Part shown: one piece after another, positions 49,203-60,687 of the stretch | Layout: every line of letters starts with the position of its first letter | Numbering within the stretch: the stretch's first letter is position 1 | Source: Nectonema munidae | Taxonomy: Eukaryota > Nematomorpha > Nectonematoida > Nectonematidae | Length of the DNA: 64,000 bases | NCBI GenBank assembly: GCA_030549495.1 | Contig: JAUIRK010000077.1 | Coordinates: 62,001-126,000 of the forward strand | Direction: 5' to 3' | Program-made: the position numbers and the translations under genes | Notes under the pieces: generated by a model | Seen by the model: the letters and a program-made list of their open reading frames with translations, nothing else | What the model was told of the DNA's origin: nothing | Database searches by the model: none

Positions 49203-49990
49203 CTGAATTAGTGGTGATGTCAATTTTTTATCAAAATCAATCAAACCTGTCAAAAAATTGATTTATATTTGACAGCTCATCTCAAAAATTAACTTTTTAT
49301 TTAAATAATTATATAAAGTTTTTTACACATGTATACCCATTTTCAAATATGCTGAATTCAGTGGTGATATTTATTTTCAAATACGCTGAATTTAGTGGTG
49401 ATATTCATTTTTTATGTAAATCAATCAAACCTGTCAAAAAATTGATCTAAATCTGACAGCTCATCTCAAAAAAGAACTTTTTATCTAAATAATTATAAAA
49501 AGTTTTTTACACGTGTATACCCATTTTCAAATAAGCTGAATTTAGTGGTGATATTCATTTTTTATGAAAATCAATCGAACCTGTCAAAAAATTGATATAA
49601 ATGTGACAGCTCATCTCAAAAAAAGCCTTTTATCAAAATAATTATGTTTCATTTTCAAGCATGCTAAATTCAGTGGTGATATTCATTTTTCATAAAAATC
49701 ATTCAAACCTGTCAAAAAAGTGATTTACATATGACAGCTCATCTCAAAAAAGAAACTTTTTATCTAAATAATTATATAATGTTTTTTACAAATATACACC
49801 CATTTTCAAGCATGCTGAATTCAGCGGTGATATTCATTTTTTTTTATAAAAATCAATTAAAGTTATCAAGGCATTAATTTATATATGACAGCTCATCTTA
49901 AAAAGAAACTTTTTATTTAAGTAATAATATAATGTTTTTTACACATATATACCCATTTTTAAGCATGCGTAATTCTGTGGTGATATTCTC
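49203..49990 (+). repeat. tandem array 1, period about 150 bp
   Basis: The motif GCTGAATTYAGTGGTGAT recurs near 49203, 49350, 49384, 49533, 49664, 49815 and 49967, mostly about 150 bp apart; 49350/49384 is a local partial duplication. Units share TCAATCAAACCTGTCAAAAA and GACAGCTCATCTCAAAAA. Confidence 0.85.
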
Positions 49991-51116
49991 TCTGGTAATT
50001 ATTTTCTTAATTTATTTAATAAACCAACTTTAGGTGTTTAATTCACTCAAAATATTTCATTCTACAGTAACTTATGTAACTCGATAGGACCTATATCTTT
50101 TTGGCTACAAATTTGTTATCGGCTCGTAGTCTCTACGTCATATTATAATTTACAGTATGTAATTTTGCTATTTATTCTATGATAATCCTTTCTTGGTAGC
50201 TTTTTTTTCATTAGAAATTTATATTCTTCAATGTGTATTTGAAAAATTTTTTATAAGGATAAAATTACTTTTTTCCTCTCTCAAAGCATTGTGATTAAAG
50301 AATCTTCTTGATGATCTTAGACTTTTTTATCAGTATCGTGTATTTTATTATCAGGCTTAAATATTTGTCGACAAATCTCATTTCAAAGGTTTTTTTCTGA
50401 TGAATCATTCGTGATTTTCATTGTTCAATTACAAAAAGTTGTCCAAGTTCTTCATCTAACAAATTATCTCTTTGACGCAAAAGGAAAAAGATGGACAAAT
50501 TCAATTTAAATTAAAATATCTTGATAGTGACTAAATTCTCACATATTGGCATCTGTGACATTTTTGATTAATCTGACCTATTCTAAATTTTCAGATTTCC
50601 TACCCATCTTACCAAAATGTTCATTGTAATCCTAGATGATAAGCTATAGATTTAAATATTTTTCATTTGTAAGAGAGGGACTTCTTTTTCACAGTCAAAA
50701 TCTTTTTTGAAGCACCTAATATTATATAATTAAACCACTTTCTAGTTCATTAGAAAATGGTAGATCTTCTATTTAGTCAAGATACGTATTTTTTTTAATT
50801 ATTTGTTTTGATCACATGTTTTCTTTTCAATTAGTTTTCACATTGGTTCCTTCTCTCATACAAATTTATAAAAGATTTTATAATACGTTTTGTTTTTTTT
50901 AAATAAATATTTCATTCTCAAGATGATTGTAGAAATTATTATAAGCCAAAATATACAAAAAAAAAAGTATATTTTTACTATATACCTAATATGCAGCGAT
51001 TTTTTGAATTTTTTTTACCGAACCGATTTTCATGCATACATTACTAATTAAATTGCCACTTCGAGATATTTTTAACCGTATTATCCAAAATCCAGTACAG
51101 AAATAAAATAAGCATA

Positions 51117-52380
51117 GTCGATTTGGTATAAAACAGATATTTTATTTTTTGAAAATATTTTTGAAGACAGTATCTAGAAGTAAACTGCAAATCTGGTTGA
51201 AACTTTCAAATATTTTAAAACCATAAATGCCAAACCTGAGTCCAAAAATGAAACCCGCATCTTCCATTTGGCATAAAAACAGATATTTTATTTAAATTTC
51301 AAAAATATATCTGTAGACATTAGACGTAAATCGAACATTTGATTGACACTTTCAGACATATAAAACCTCTAAATGCAAAAAATGATTTCAGAAATAAAAA
51401 TTATCATGGTCGAATTGGTATAAAAACATATATTTCATGTAAAATTAGAGAGAATATTTTGGGATATAGTTTTCAGACATAAACCGCAAATTTGATTGAC
51501 ACTAGCAGTAAATCCTCTAAGTGCGAAAACTGTGTTCAGAAATGAAATCATCATGATCTATTTGCTATAAAAACATATATTTCATGTAAAATTTGGATCA
51601 ATATTTATTGAAACAATTTTTAGAACTAAAGGCAAATTTGATTGATACTTATAGGTATTTTCAAATTCAAACTGCAAAAATTGAGTCCATAAATGAAACT
51701 AGCATGGTTGATTTGGTATAAAAACATATATTTCATGTAAAATTGAGAGAATATTTTTGGAGAAAGCTTTTAGAAGTAAACTGCAAATTTGATTGACATT
51801 GAGAGATATTTTAAAACCTCTAAATGTGAAAAATGTGTTCAGAAAGGAAAACAGTATGGTTGATTTCGTATAAAAGATATATTTCATTCTAAAATTTGAA
51901 TGAATGTTTTTGGAGACAGTTTTTAGAAGTAAACCGCAAATTTGATTAACACTTATAGGTATTTTCACATTCTAAACGTAAAAAATGAGTCTAGAAATGA
52001 AACCAGCATGGCCGAGTTAGTATAACACATATATTTCATTGTAAAATTTGAATGAATGTTTCTGAAGACAATTTTTAGAAGTAAACCGCAAATTTGATTA
52101 ACACTTATAGGTATTTTGACATCCTAAACGTAAAAAATGAGTGCAGAATTGAAACCAGCATAGCCGATTTGGTATAACACATATATTTTATGTAAAATTT
52201 GAAGGAATGTTTTTGGAGACAATTTTCAGAAGTAAACCGCACATTTGATTAACACTTATAGGTATTTCCAAATCCTAAATTTAAAAAATGAGTCCAGAAA
52301 TGAAAACAGCATTACCGATTTAGCATAAAAACATATATTTTATGTAAAATTTGAAGGTATATTTAATTAGATATATTTTT
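51117..52380 (+). repeat. tandem array 2, period about 150 bp, nine units
   Basis: The motif GATTTGGTATAAAAACATAT or close variants begins near 51117, 51266, 51412, 51555, 51706, 51857, 52010, 52161 and 52313. Units share GTAAACCGCAAATTTGATT and are diverged by substitutions and small indels. The period equals that of array 1, but the unit sequence is different. Confidence 0.9.
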
Positions 52381-52733
52381 GATCAATCAAAATGTTGATT
52401 CACATTTTCTAAAAAGTAGCCATGATTATTGAAAAAATTAAATATATAAAGTGTTATGCGTTCCAAGCTGTATATAATTATAAATTTTCAAGGTATTATA
52501 TAATATAGATCCTAAGTTATAAGGTTAAGTACAGATGTCAAAATTTTGCTAAAAAATTTTAATTTTTGATTGACAGTTTTGGAAATGAAAGGGTCATTCA
52601 ACTACCATGAAAATGGTTTCAAAAGATGCAGTAGCGATTTTAGGAAAAGTCACAAAATTTGAAGGGATATGATTCAACCAATTTTCTACAATTAATTTTT
52701 TAGTGAAGGGGGGGGGGGTGTTAATAGGGTTAA

Positions 52734-55189
52734 GGTTAAATGTCCCCTATTTATTATTGAAAAAAAACAAATTTGATTCAACAAGAGATATATACATCAA
52801 AATATTGGAGATTGACGATTTAGATATAATATTCTGGAAGACTAATATATGTTTAAGATGTGATTTTTCTAATATAAATGACTTTTGATAAATTTTAAAA
52901 TTATATTTTAGTCGAATAAATTAAATGGTTGATATCAAATAAAAAAAAATTATTACTAAAATATAGATTGCTATAATTTATCATAATTTAAAAACCAATC
53001 TCTGAAAAATCTTAGTTATTTATTTATTTTTTTATATCTGCTGCTTTGTTTTTTGAGTATTTATTTTGAAAAAGAACAAAACAATATGTTTATATGTTCT
53101 TTATAATAAATTCTTTATAAATTTATAAAATTAATAATTTAGGTATATAATTTTTTTTCAAAGTTAAGCAATTATGGTGATGAACAATTGAAAAAATATT
53201 GATGAAAAAGTAAAGATATATACTTTTATATCATGTATTGCGTTTTATTCATATTGATGGAGAGGTAATTGTGGATACACCAGCTATTAACATAAATTTA
53301 CTTTATCTGCATTTCTTTAAATAAATTAACTATTGTAGGTGATAACACAATCATCAGCTGTTCCTAATCCAAATCCCCGAAAATGTAAGTGACTGCTACC
53401 AAGGCCCTATCAAGGGAGGGGAGGAGGAGGTGGCAATTGCCCCAAGGCGCAAAATTTTTCAATTTTTAGCATTAAAGATGTTAACATCTAAATGGTAAAG
53501 AGAGCTAAGGTTCCAACTTTCTTTGAATAAATTTTGGTAAAATGTAGAAAAATTAACTTGACTATAGGCTCTGAAGGGGGTGTGACTTTTTTACGCAATT
53601 TTTTTCATTATGTGTAATTTTTATTGCATTTTTCATTTCATCTTTTTAGAATCATTTGAAGATTTGTTATTCAAGATTCAATATACTTATTATACCTGTT
53701 TTTCCACATCAAAACACTGTTTTATAAAAAGATACAATAAATTGTAAAAAATGAATACGAATTTCTAAATTCTCCCGAAATTACTAGAGAATAGGCATTT
53801 TTTAATTTGTCAGAAGGGATGCAACCATATGGGTAAAGGCGAGAAAGATTTTTAGCGAATTTTTATAAATTTTCAGAGCCAGTAAAATTATACGAGAATA
53901 CAACTGGTTTGATCTGAGCATATTATCACCACAAACATTTGTTTTTTATGATATGCGCTTGTTATTTTGTGATTTGAGCTGCCAGCCAGTATAAAAAAAG
54001 TTTTGATTTCACTAAAACTATTTTAGAAGAATCTTGTTCCCTCTGCAAAAAATTCCTCAGTACGCCACGCTTCGTAATCACCTACGATCATGATTGCACA
54101 CCAGTTGAAGTTTTTTCATTTTTATATAAATAACAAAACAAACTTTCTTTTAAAACATTATTTTGTACTATGAAATTAAAATTCATTCCTATAGTTGTAG
54201 CTTACTATTGATGCATGGTTAAATTAACATTCAAATGAATAAAAACAGTTCGAAAATTATTATTTTTGGAAAATTCTATTTGTTGGTATAACATTTATAC
54301 TAAATTGAAGTATTAGAGTTTTAAAACTTTGTTGAGACAAGCACAAAAGAGAAAATTATGAAATTATGTAAATTTCAAAAGAAACTTATATATATTGGTA
54401 ATTGTCTAAAAAGTTACTTGCAATAATTGAAAGCTAAAGATACTTTGATAAGGATTTTAAGATTACTTTACATATTAGTTTATTTAAAAAGTATTGAGTA
54501 TTGAATTTGATCGGTAAGCACGTGTATTTTAGTTTTTTGATTGCTAAGGGACTACATACCGGCGGTATTGCACAAGGAGGTGAATAGATAAGCAAGCAAA
54601 GTGAGATCAGAAAGATAAGCCAGAGAGTTTATTTTTTGCACTTTCATCTCCTAATACTCTTTTGCAAAAAAAGATGGGCAGAATACGTGAAAAGACTCGT
54701 TTTGCTCTCTGAGTACTGAGAATAGCACTCTCACGTATCGATCACTCAATGCTAGATAACTTGGAAAAAGCGAAACTTTGAAATCCAGGCTTGTCAAATT
54801 CAAGGCTAGTTCTCAGTTGATAAGCTAACCAAGAAGTTGTGAAAAAAATTGTTATCATGTTTTTTTTGTTTAACATAACACTTTGGTTAATTTATTTTAT
54901 TGTAATAATTAAAAGAGCCCAAAGTGTTTCTAAAACTAAATCTTTTTAATTTGATTTAATTTTTTCCCACCATAAGAAGACTTTTTAGCAAGGAAATGTC
55001 CATCTGAGGAGACTTGATAATTCCCTGATTTGTATCTTTTCAAAACTTTCATTTTTCAATTTGGCTTTTCTTCTTACTTTCACTCAACTTAAGCCATAAA
55101 TTAGGGTTAATGTAAAGAGAGTTGAAATTCGCAGAAAGTATGTATTCACCTTTTCCTAAAGAGTGATTTCTCGGTGTCTTTATACATTA
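52734..55189 (+). other. intergenic, no gene supported
   Basis: AT-rich. A G/purine-rich patch near 53405-53435 resembles a transposon end without a partner. A short segment 53339-53390 between AG and GTAAGT looks exon-like but has no recognised product. Confidence 0.35.
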
Positions 55190-56215
55190 ACTTGACAAGT
55201 TCAAAGACAAATTCAATGATTCTGCCATTTGGAAATTTCTTCTACAGACTCTAAGGTTGAGCAGTTTAACGCTTCTACTTCAAACTTACCGAGATCTTGA
55301 AGGGTTTTACTGACTTGAGCCTCATAGCTTAACTCATAGCCTTCTGTGAAAATACTATTTATGATCTTTGACCTTTCTTTCAAAGGAAGACAGACTTTAT
55401 CTGCTATGTACATTTGCATGTTTTTTTATGTGTCTAGTACAGTTAATAAACTTATGAAAAATACAACGCTTTTTTGATAGCTTTTTGATCTTCAGATCCA
55501 ACAATAAAAGGTGAATCTTCAATTTTTCTCGAAATTTCATCAAAAAATGTTGAAAAAGTAAAATAAATGCGAATTTCCGTGTATCATCAGTGGTCCAAAA
55601 AACAGGATGTGTCTTTTCTTTTTACTGAAAGATTTTTAAACGCACCAACAGTCAGATGTAACTCTGACAAATTGTGTGTTTTGTCAAAACTTAAAATAGT
55701 TGATAGAGAGTTTTTATTGCAGCAAAATCTTTTTATGTCGTTCATTTGCTGTTCCAAATATAAGATAACCAGTGGAGTCTTGTTCTTTGTATGCACCATT
55801 TTTTGTATGAAAGGGTGGGTGTGAATCATGCTCTCTATTTTGAGCGCCACTTCAGGAAAGTTTGAAGGGACTTCATTCCTCTATTTATTACGATATTTAA
55901 TATTTCTTACCTGCTTCACATCGTTGGGACGACTTTCAACATCTTCGCTATTCAACAATCGATTGTACAACTTTTTTGGCTTCATGTTATGACATCTTTT
56001 TTCAATTTTTTTCAAAGTTTTTTTAGGAGTGCGTACTTTGACATTACTCAAAGTAGGATACTTTCCCAAATATTCAAAAATAGCAACCTGTCTCTTTAGA
56101 TTATTACTTTTCAAAAAAGAAATTCTTATTTTATAGTCCGAGCATGCTTTCAATTTAGAATAATACTTAACTAGTTTCAGGGGGATTTTGTCAGGGCGGC
56201 TTTTGACCGGATCCA
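55190..56215 (-). pseudogene. MULE-like DDE transposase relic
   Basis: Read on the minus strand, pieces in order are KLVKYYSKLKACSDYKIRIS and PNDVKQVRNIKYRNK (56215-55881), HPFIQKMVHTKNKTPLVILY and SFDKTHNLSELHLTVGAFKN (55850-55587), DSPFIVGSEDQKAIKKAL (near 55500), and KVCLPLKERSKIINSIF (55419-55213). The order resembles a transposase-like family common in cnidarian and arthropod genomes, with FDKT probably holding the first catalytic Asp. Several stops or frameshifts separate the pieces. MULE membership is an inference from this layout. Confidence 0.55.
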
Positions 56216-57690
56216 GTATACATATGTTTAATCAAAATCTTACTACATGTATGTGTTGTTTCATTAGAACAATTATTTAAGTATAAAGCAGATAAACTTT
56301 TGGGAAAGAGTGGATTTTTCTTCCTTTTTCTTTCTGAAAAGAGACACTTTGCCCATAAAGATTTTTGTCAAGCCGAGTTACGGTAAAAATTTTCCCGAAA
56401 AAATGTGTTGAAAAATTAAAAAATTAGAATCATATTCATTAGGTATAATCAGTATAGGCAGGATAGTTCATGGTTGTATAAACCCTACCAATGACCAAAC
56501 TCCACAAATTATCTTAATGTAAGCTTTTACTTATGAAAATAGTTTCCACAACTATCACAAGATAAAAAATCATAGCCTAATTTCAAACAACGATAACAAA
56601 ACTTTAGCATATTGAATAAAAATCAAGAGAACATTGAAAATGATAGTGAGGTCTGTTGTAAAACAGATTAAAATGAATATTATGCATGAAGTTTGTATGA
56701 TCAATCTACAATTAACGTCAAAACAATCAACAGCTCATTTCCGGGACATTCAAATAAATTGAGAGTTCAAAGACTGATATAGCAGTGATTGCGTAAAAAA
56801 GTCACACCCTTCTGAATGTATTATTATTTCGAATAGATCCAATATATTATTATTAGTAATTCTATACATGATAATGATCAATTAAGGTGTTTAAAAAAAG
56901 TTTTTAATTTTTTAGTTAGCAAAAATTTAATACTAAGTCTACAGTCTAATGACATTATTTTCTATTGTATAAAATCGGTTTGAACTTTGAAGTTATACAA
57001 TTGCCATTCAGATGGATTAAATTTGATATTTTATAGAAAATCAATATGGTTGTTTTCATATCGGAAAATCCCTGATCTAGTAAAGTAAAGTTTATTGACA
57101 AAAAAACAAATCGAGTGTTGCAAAAAAAACAAAAAAATTTTGGAGTGCATCATAAATAATTCGTGTTCTTCTGAAGGAATCCAAATGGAAGTGAATCCGT
57201 CGAGATGGAAGATCTTCAGTTGAAACAATTTCAGAAATTAACTCATGAATAAAAAATAAAAAATTTTTACATATCATTTATAATATATATAAATATAAAT
57301 AATAGAGTGTATACGATATGATCTGTCAATATTTAGATGAAGATCTGGGTGATGTTGGATTATCCATGCACTAGATTAACAGATAGGAAAAATACGTTGA
57401 CTTTTCAGTTAAATCCACTTGAATAGACATTTTTTGAATTGAATCCTTCATTTTATCATGCTTTTTCGATCCTAAGAGATGTTTTTTATTATTAATTATT
57501 AAAATTAATTATCGAGTATTAGTTAGTTTTAATGACTAGTTAGTAGGTGTTTCATTCACCGAAACGACTTAATATAAATGACTTTCTTTCTTGACTTTGT
57601 GCGTAGACAAATAGATGGGATCGTGTTAAATTGGTCCATTGAGTTTAGATTAAAATTTTGATTTGCTGAGAATTCTATTAATATATCAAA
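56216..57690 (+). other. intergenic, nothing recognised
   Basis: AT-rich. Short frames at 57031-57277 have no recognisable similarity. Confidence 0.35.
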
Positions 57691-57699
57691 TACAAGTTC

Positions 57700-57935
57700 T
57701 ATTACGAATGTTTAAATTTATCATTGATCAATTTAATTTTTTTTATTGGCTCCAACTCCACCTCCTTTATCTCCTCTCTTATTGCATACGAGGGAATAGC
57801 TATACTATTCATGGTAGAAGTATTGTTCCATATTTCGTAAAGAGTGATTATATCAAAGGCATTTGAATCTAATTCGTTCAACATGTCACACAAAGAATGG
57901 AAGTTTCTATATACGATTTTAATTTTTAAGTTTGG
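57700..57935 (-). pseudogene. LINE endonuclease fragment
   Basis: The minus strand reads SLCDMLNELDSNAFDIITL then EIWNNT, where LINE endonucleases typically have NKLDEL...DIICLTETWL. The catalytic Glu of the TETW box is present as YEIW. Isolated piece, about 400 bp upstream of Artemis. Confidence 0.6.
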
Positions 57936-58314
57936 TAAAAATAAATTCTCATATTTATTTTATTCTTGAGAACTTAGATTCGCTTACTATGCTATTTTAT
58001 TGGGCAAATTAAGCGCACTGGGTGAGGTTTCCTATTTGTTTTTATCACTCTTGTATTCCCTTGTAATAACATTTCTTTAAAGTATATAAAGATATTATTA
58101 GAGTTAAAAATTGTATAATTTAGAAAAATTGGAAGTAAATTGAGAATTTTCATTTAGTTTTGTGAATTTATCTAAATCACGAAGAAGAAAATACCGAATC
58201 ATCGCTTTCAAGGATAAAAGGTTGAGCTTTATTAATCTAATCTTCGGAAGGAACCGGAGTTGAAGCAGAGCACCCTGGTCTCTTCACCTTAGAGTCTAAG
58301 AAATTGTGTCATTC
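57936..58314 (+). promoter_or_regulatory. presumed Artemis promoter and 5' UTR region
   Basis: Position suggests the promoter. The last 120 bases before the ATG are less AT-rich and may be 5' UTR. No TATA box or factor site can be named with confidence. Confidence 0.3.
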
Positions 58315-59898
58315 ATGTCTTGCTTCAAGGGAAAGATTCGAGAATATGGCTTCATTTCAATAGACTGCTTCGACGAAAGTAACTTGAACTCACACGCCTA
58401 TTTCCTGTCGCACTGCCACTCTGACCACATGCGTGGCTTGGCCACTGACGAATTATTCTTCCGCCTTCTCACAGCAAGCACTGCGATAAAAATTCACTGC
58501 TCAGACATCAGTCGTCACTTCCTGTTACGCCACCCCAAGTACAGACGCCTGAAACCCTTTCTATGCAGCGTTGAGGATTATAAGACGCGTCTCCTTCGCT
58601 TCGACAAGGCGCCAAAGACTTTCCCATTGCTCGTTACGCCTTTTCCAGCGGGCCATTGTCCAGGCTCTTTGATGTTTTTATTTCAGGGTCCCTATGGAAA
58701 TGCTCTTTACACAGGAGACTTTAGGTTCAGTTTGGCCGACATCGATCACACGTTTAACACGAGCAAAACGCGATCCAGACTCGTTGAAGTGGATAGCTTG
58801 TATTTGGATACGACATTTTGCTTTCCACAAGCTTCGTACATTCCGTCGATCAGCGAAAGTTCTAAAGAAATTCTTGCAATCATTTCATCCTGGCTACTAG
58901 CGGGAAACGGAAAAAGTAGGTTGGTCAAGTTGAATTTATTGTACAATTACGGCTATGAAATCTTGCTACAGGATATATATCATGAATTTAAGCATAAAAT
59001 CCACGTGAGTCCGTATCAATTCAACTTGTATCAAAATACTTCAGTTTCGCCCTTTTTAACTCTGAATCCCGAATCCACTCCGATTCACGCATGTCAAGCA
59101 TATTTTACAAGTACGTCCTCATCACTTTGCTCTTCAATCTCCTTTCAAAACTCAAAAGCTCTCATCATTCAACCCTCAGTGATGTGGTGGACACTGTATA
59201 ACGGCTGTAAAAAGCTTTCTCTCAAGATAGACAACTTCTATCGAGTGTGTTACTGCCTGCACTCATCCTACCAAGAAATAAAACATTTGATTCAGACACT
59301 CTCTCCCAAACACATTTACCCGAATGTCCTTCCCTTACCTTTTGTTCAAAAGGGAGGCTATGGATTCCAAAAGTTACGTAAACTACTTAATCACGCGCTT
59401 CTTGCTTCGGATGAAAGAAAAAATGTGAAGAAAGGTAGAGTATTAAATGTTTCTTCATACTTGTCAGTTGACAATGGTGCACATGTTTGCTTTAAAGATA
59501 GTTCAGGAAAAATAAGGAAAAGCCCTTCTCTCCCATGCCTCTCAAATATTTCCTTGAACACACATTCCTTCTTCAAAGAGTCACTATTTGATGATTCCAA
59601 TAATAAATTTTTTGAGGGTATAGAAAATCAGTATTCCGAAGCAGAAGACAGAGATTCATTCAGTTCAGAAGAAGAAAATCTGTCTCTTGATGAGTGCGAG
59701 GAATTTAACAATTCCAAAGATCACGATCAACAAAATTCCTTTGTGAAATCAAATAGCCCTTCAGGTTTTTGTGAAACTTCTTCAGATTCTACAGTTTTTT
59801 CAGAAAATGATTTAGGCGATCGTGAATCAACGTCAACTGATTACAATGATGAAGGTAATGACGTCACGCCTAATTTATCTGATCATGAAGTCATGTGA
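58315..59898 (+). CDS. DCLRE1C: Artemis-like SNM1 nuclease (DCLRE1C), single exon
   Basis: Artemis is the metallo-beta-lactamase/beta-CASP nuclease that, with DNA-PKcs, opens hairpins and trims overhangs in non-homologous end joining. The ATG at 58315 gives 527 residues. It is preferred over an in-frame GTG nine bases upstream because it aligns MSCFKG with human MSSFEG and puts HCHSDH at residues 33-38, exactly as in human HCHKDH. Other active-site landmarks are GHCPGS (His 114), TGDFR (Asp 135), LDTTFC of beta-CASP motif A (Asp 165), IHAC (His 258) and CLHSSYQEI (His 316). All expected metal and catalytic residues are present. After about residue 350 the protein becomes a Ser/Asp/Glu-rich, probably disordered tail, shorter than in human (692 residues). 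The frame has no intron, unlike the many-exon vertebrate gene, and its codons are less AT-biased than the flanks. An untranslated upstream exon is possible, since CTTCACCTTAG just before the gene looks like a splice acceptor. Confidence 0.94.
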   Translation: MSCFKGKIREYGFISIDCFDESNLNSHAYFLSHCHSDHMRGLATDELFFRLLTASTAIKIHCSDISRHFLLRHPKYRRLKPFLCSVEDYKTRLLRFDKAPKTFPLLVTPFPAGHCPGSLMFLFQGPYGNALYTGDFRFSLADIDHTFNTSKTRSRLVEVDSLYLDTTFCFPQASYIPSISESSKEILAIISSWLLAGNGKSRLVKLNLLYNYGYEILLQDIYHEFKHKIHVSPYQFNLYQNTSVSPFLTLNPESTPIHACQAYFTSTSSSLCSSISFQNSKALIIQPSVMWWTLYNGCKKLSLKIDNFYRVCYCLHSSYQEIKHLIQTLSPKHIYPNVLPLPFVQKGGYGFQKLRKLLNHALLASDERKNVKKGRVLNVSSYLSVDNGAHVCFKDSSGKIRKSPSLPCLSNISLNTHSFFKESLFDDSNNKFFEGIENQYSEAEDRDSFSSEEENLSLDECEEFNNSKDHDQQNSFVKSNSPSGFCETSSDSTVFSENDLGDRESTSTDYNDEGNDVTPNLSDHEVM

Positions 59899-60195
59899 GT
59901 GGCACTAAATCAAAATATGAGAAAAATACATCCGAGTGTTCACATTGGCATTAATTGAGGCATTTAAGTGAAAAACGTGTAAATGCATTTGAAAAAATCG
60001 TGCGCCTCACTCACTCAACTTTCGATATGCGGTCTCAAAGTATGCTTGTTTATCAAAACTAAGTTAAGAAAGAAAATTTTTTTTAAATTAAATCTGATTT
60101 TTAATTTTTTTTCTCCAGGAATCGGAAATCTCTCCAAAAAATTTGAGAATATTTGGAAATTTATGAATAATATGGCAGCTAATATATTTATTTTA

Positions 60196-60201
60196 AATAA
60201 A
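60196..60201 (+). promoter_or_regulatory. candidate poly(A) signal of Artemis
   Basis: AATAAA lies about 300 bases past the Artemis stop codon. Other AT-rich variants lie nearby, so the choice is tentative. Confidence 0.35.
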
Positions 60202-60687
60202 AGCAACTTTTTCCATTGCAAGTGTATAGTTTTGTGGTTTCTCTTATGCTCTTGATTTAGAAGTGAATAATTTAACATACAAACATATTTTAAACGATTT
60301 TTGAGTGATTCGGTCATATAAAAATATATGATGTTCGGAGCGTTTAATCTCCTGCTATTTACGTTTAAATATTATTTGAAAGAAACGTTCCTTATAAAAT
60401 ACAATATATTTAGTTTGACAAAGAAGAAAATGGATGGAAAATTTTAAAAATAATATAAAGTGTTTATAACGTAGAATATAATAGAATATTGCAGCCTCTG
60501 CTAAATATGTGAATATGTCACCCTTAATTTCGGTGTTTATCTTCCAAAGTTCAATTTTTGGTTAATGATGTAACCTACCAACTTTCATCTATACGTTTTC
60601 CTTCTTTACTCAAATTTTTATTTAAATCACTAAATTCATTTTCTTCCATACAATGTGTGGAAAGAATAAAAGTTCTAAATTTTGGGT
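60202..60687 (+). other. intergenic after Artemis, nothing recognised
   Basis: AT-rich; no supported feature. Confidence 0.35.

Larger units (their letters stand above)
49069..52729. mobile_element. 3.66-kb TTAA-bounded element with two ~150-bp repeat arrays
   Basis: TTAA (49065-49068) plus CCCTATTAGTGCTGGG begins the element. AATAGGG at its right end plus TTAA (52730-52733) closes it. The terminal inverted match is CCCTATTA, followed by C-rich or G-rich runs on both sides. This fits a piggyBac-like non-autonomous element. Between lie two tandem arrays and a 1.1-kb AT-rich centre. No transposase sequence was recognised inside. Confidence 0.7.

Noticed and set aside
49203-52380. CRISPR-like repeat arrays
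   Set aside because: The ~150-bp units are diverged tandem satellite-type repeats without short identical repeats and unique spacers, and the genome is eukaryotic.
58306-58314. Upstream GTG start for Artemis
   Set aside because: Non-ATG start; the ATG at 58315 aligns residue by residue with the human protein.
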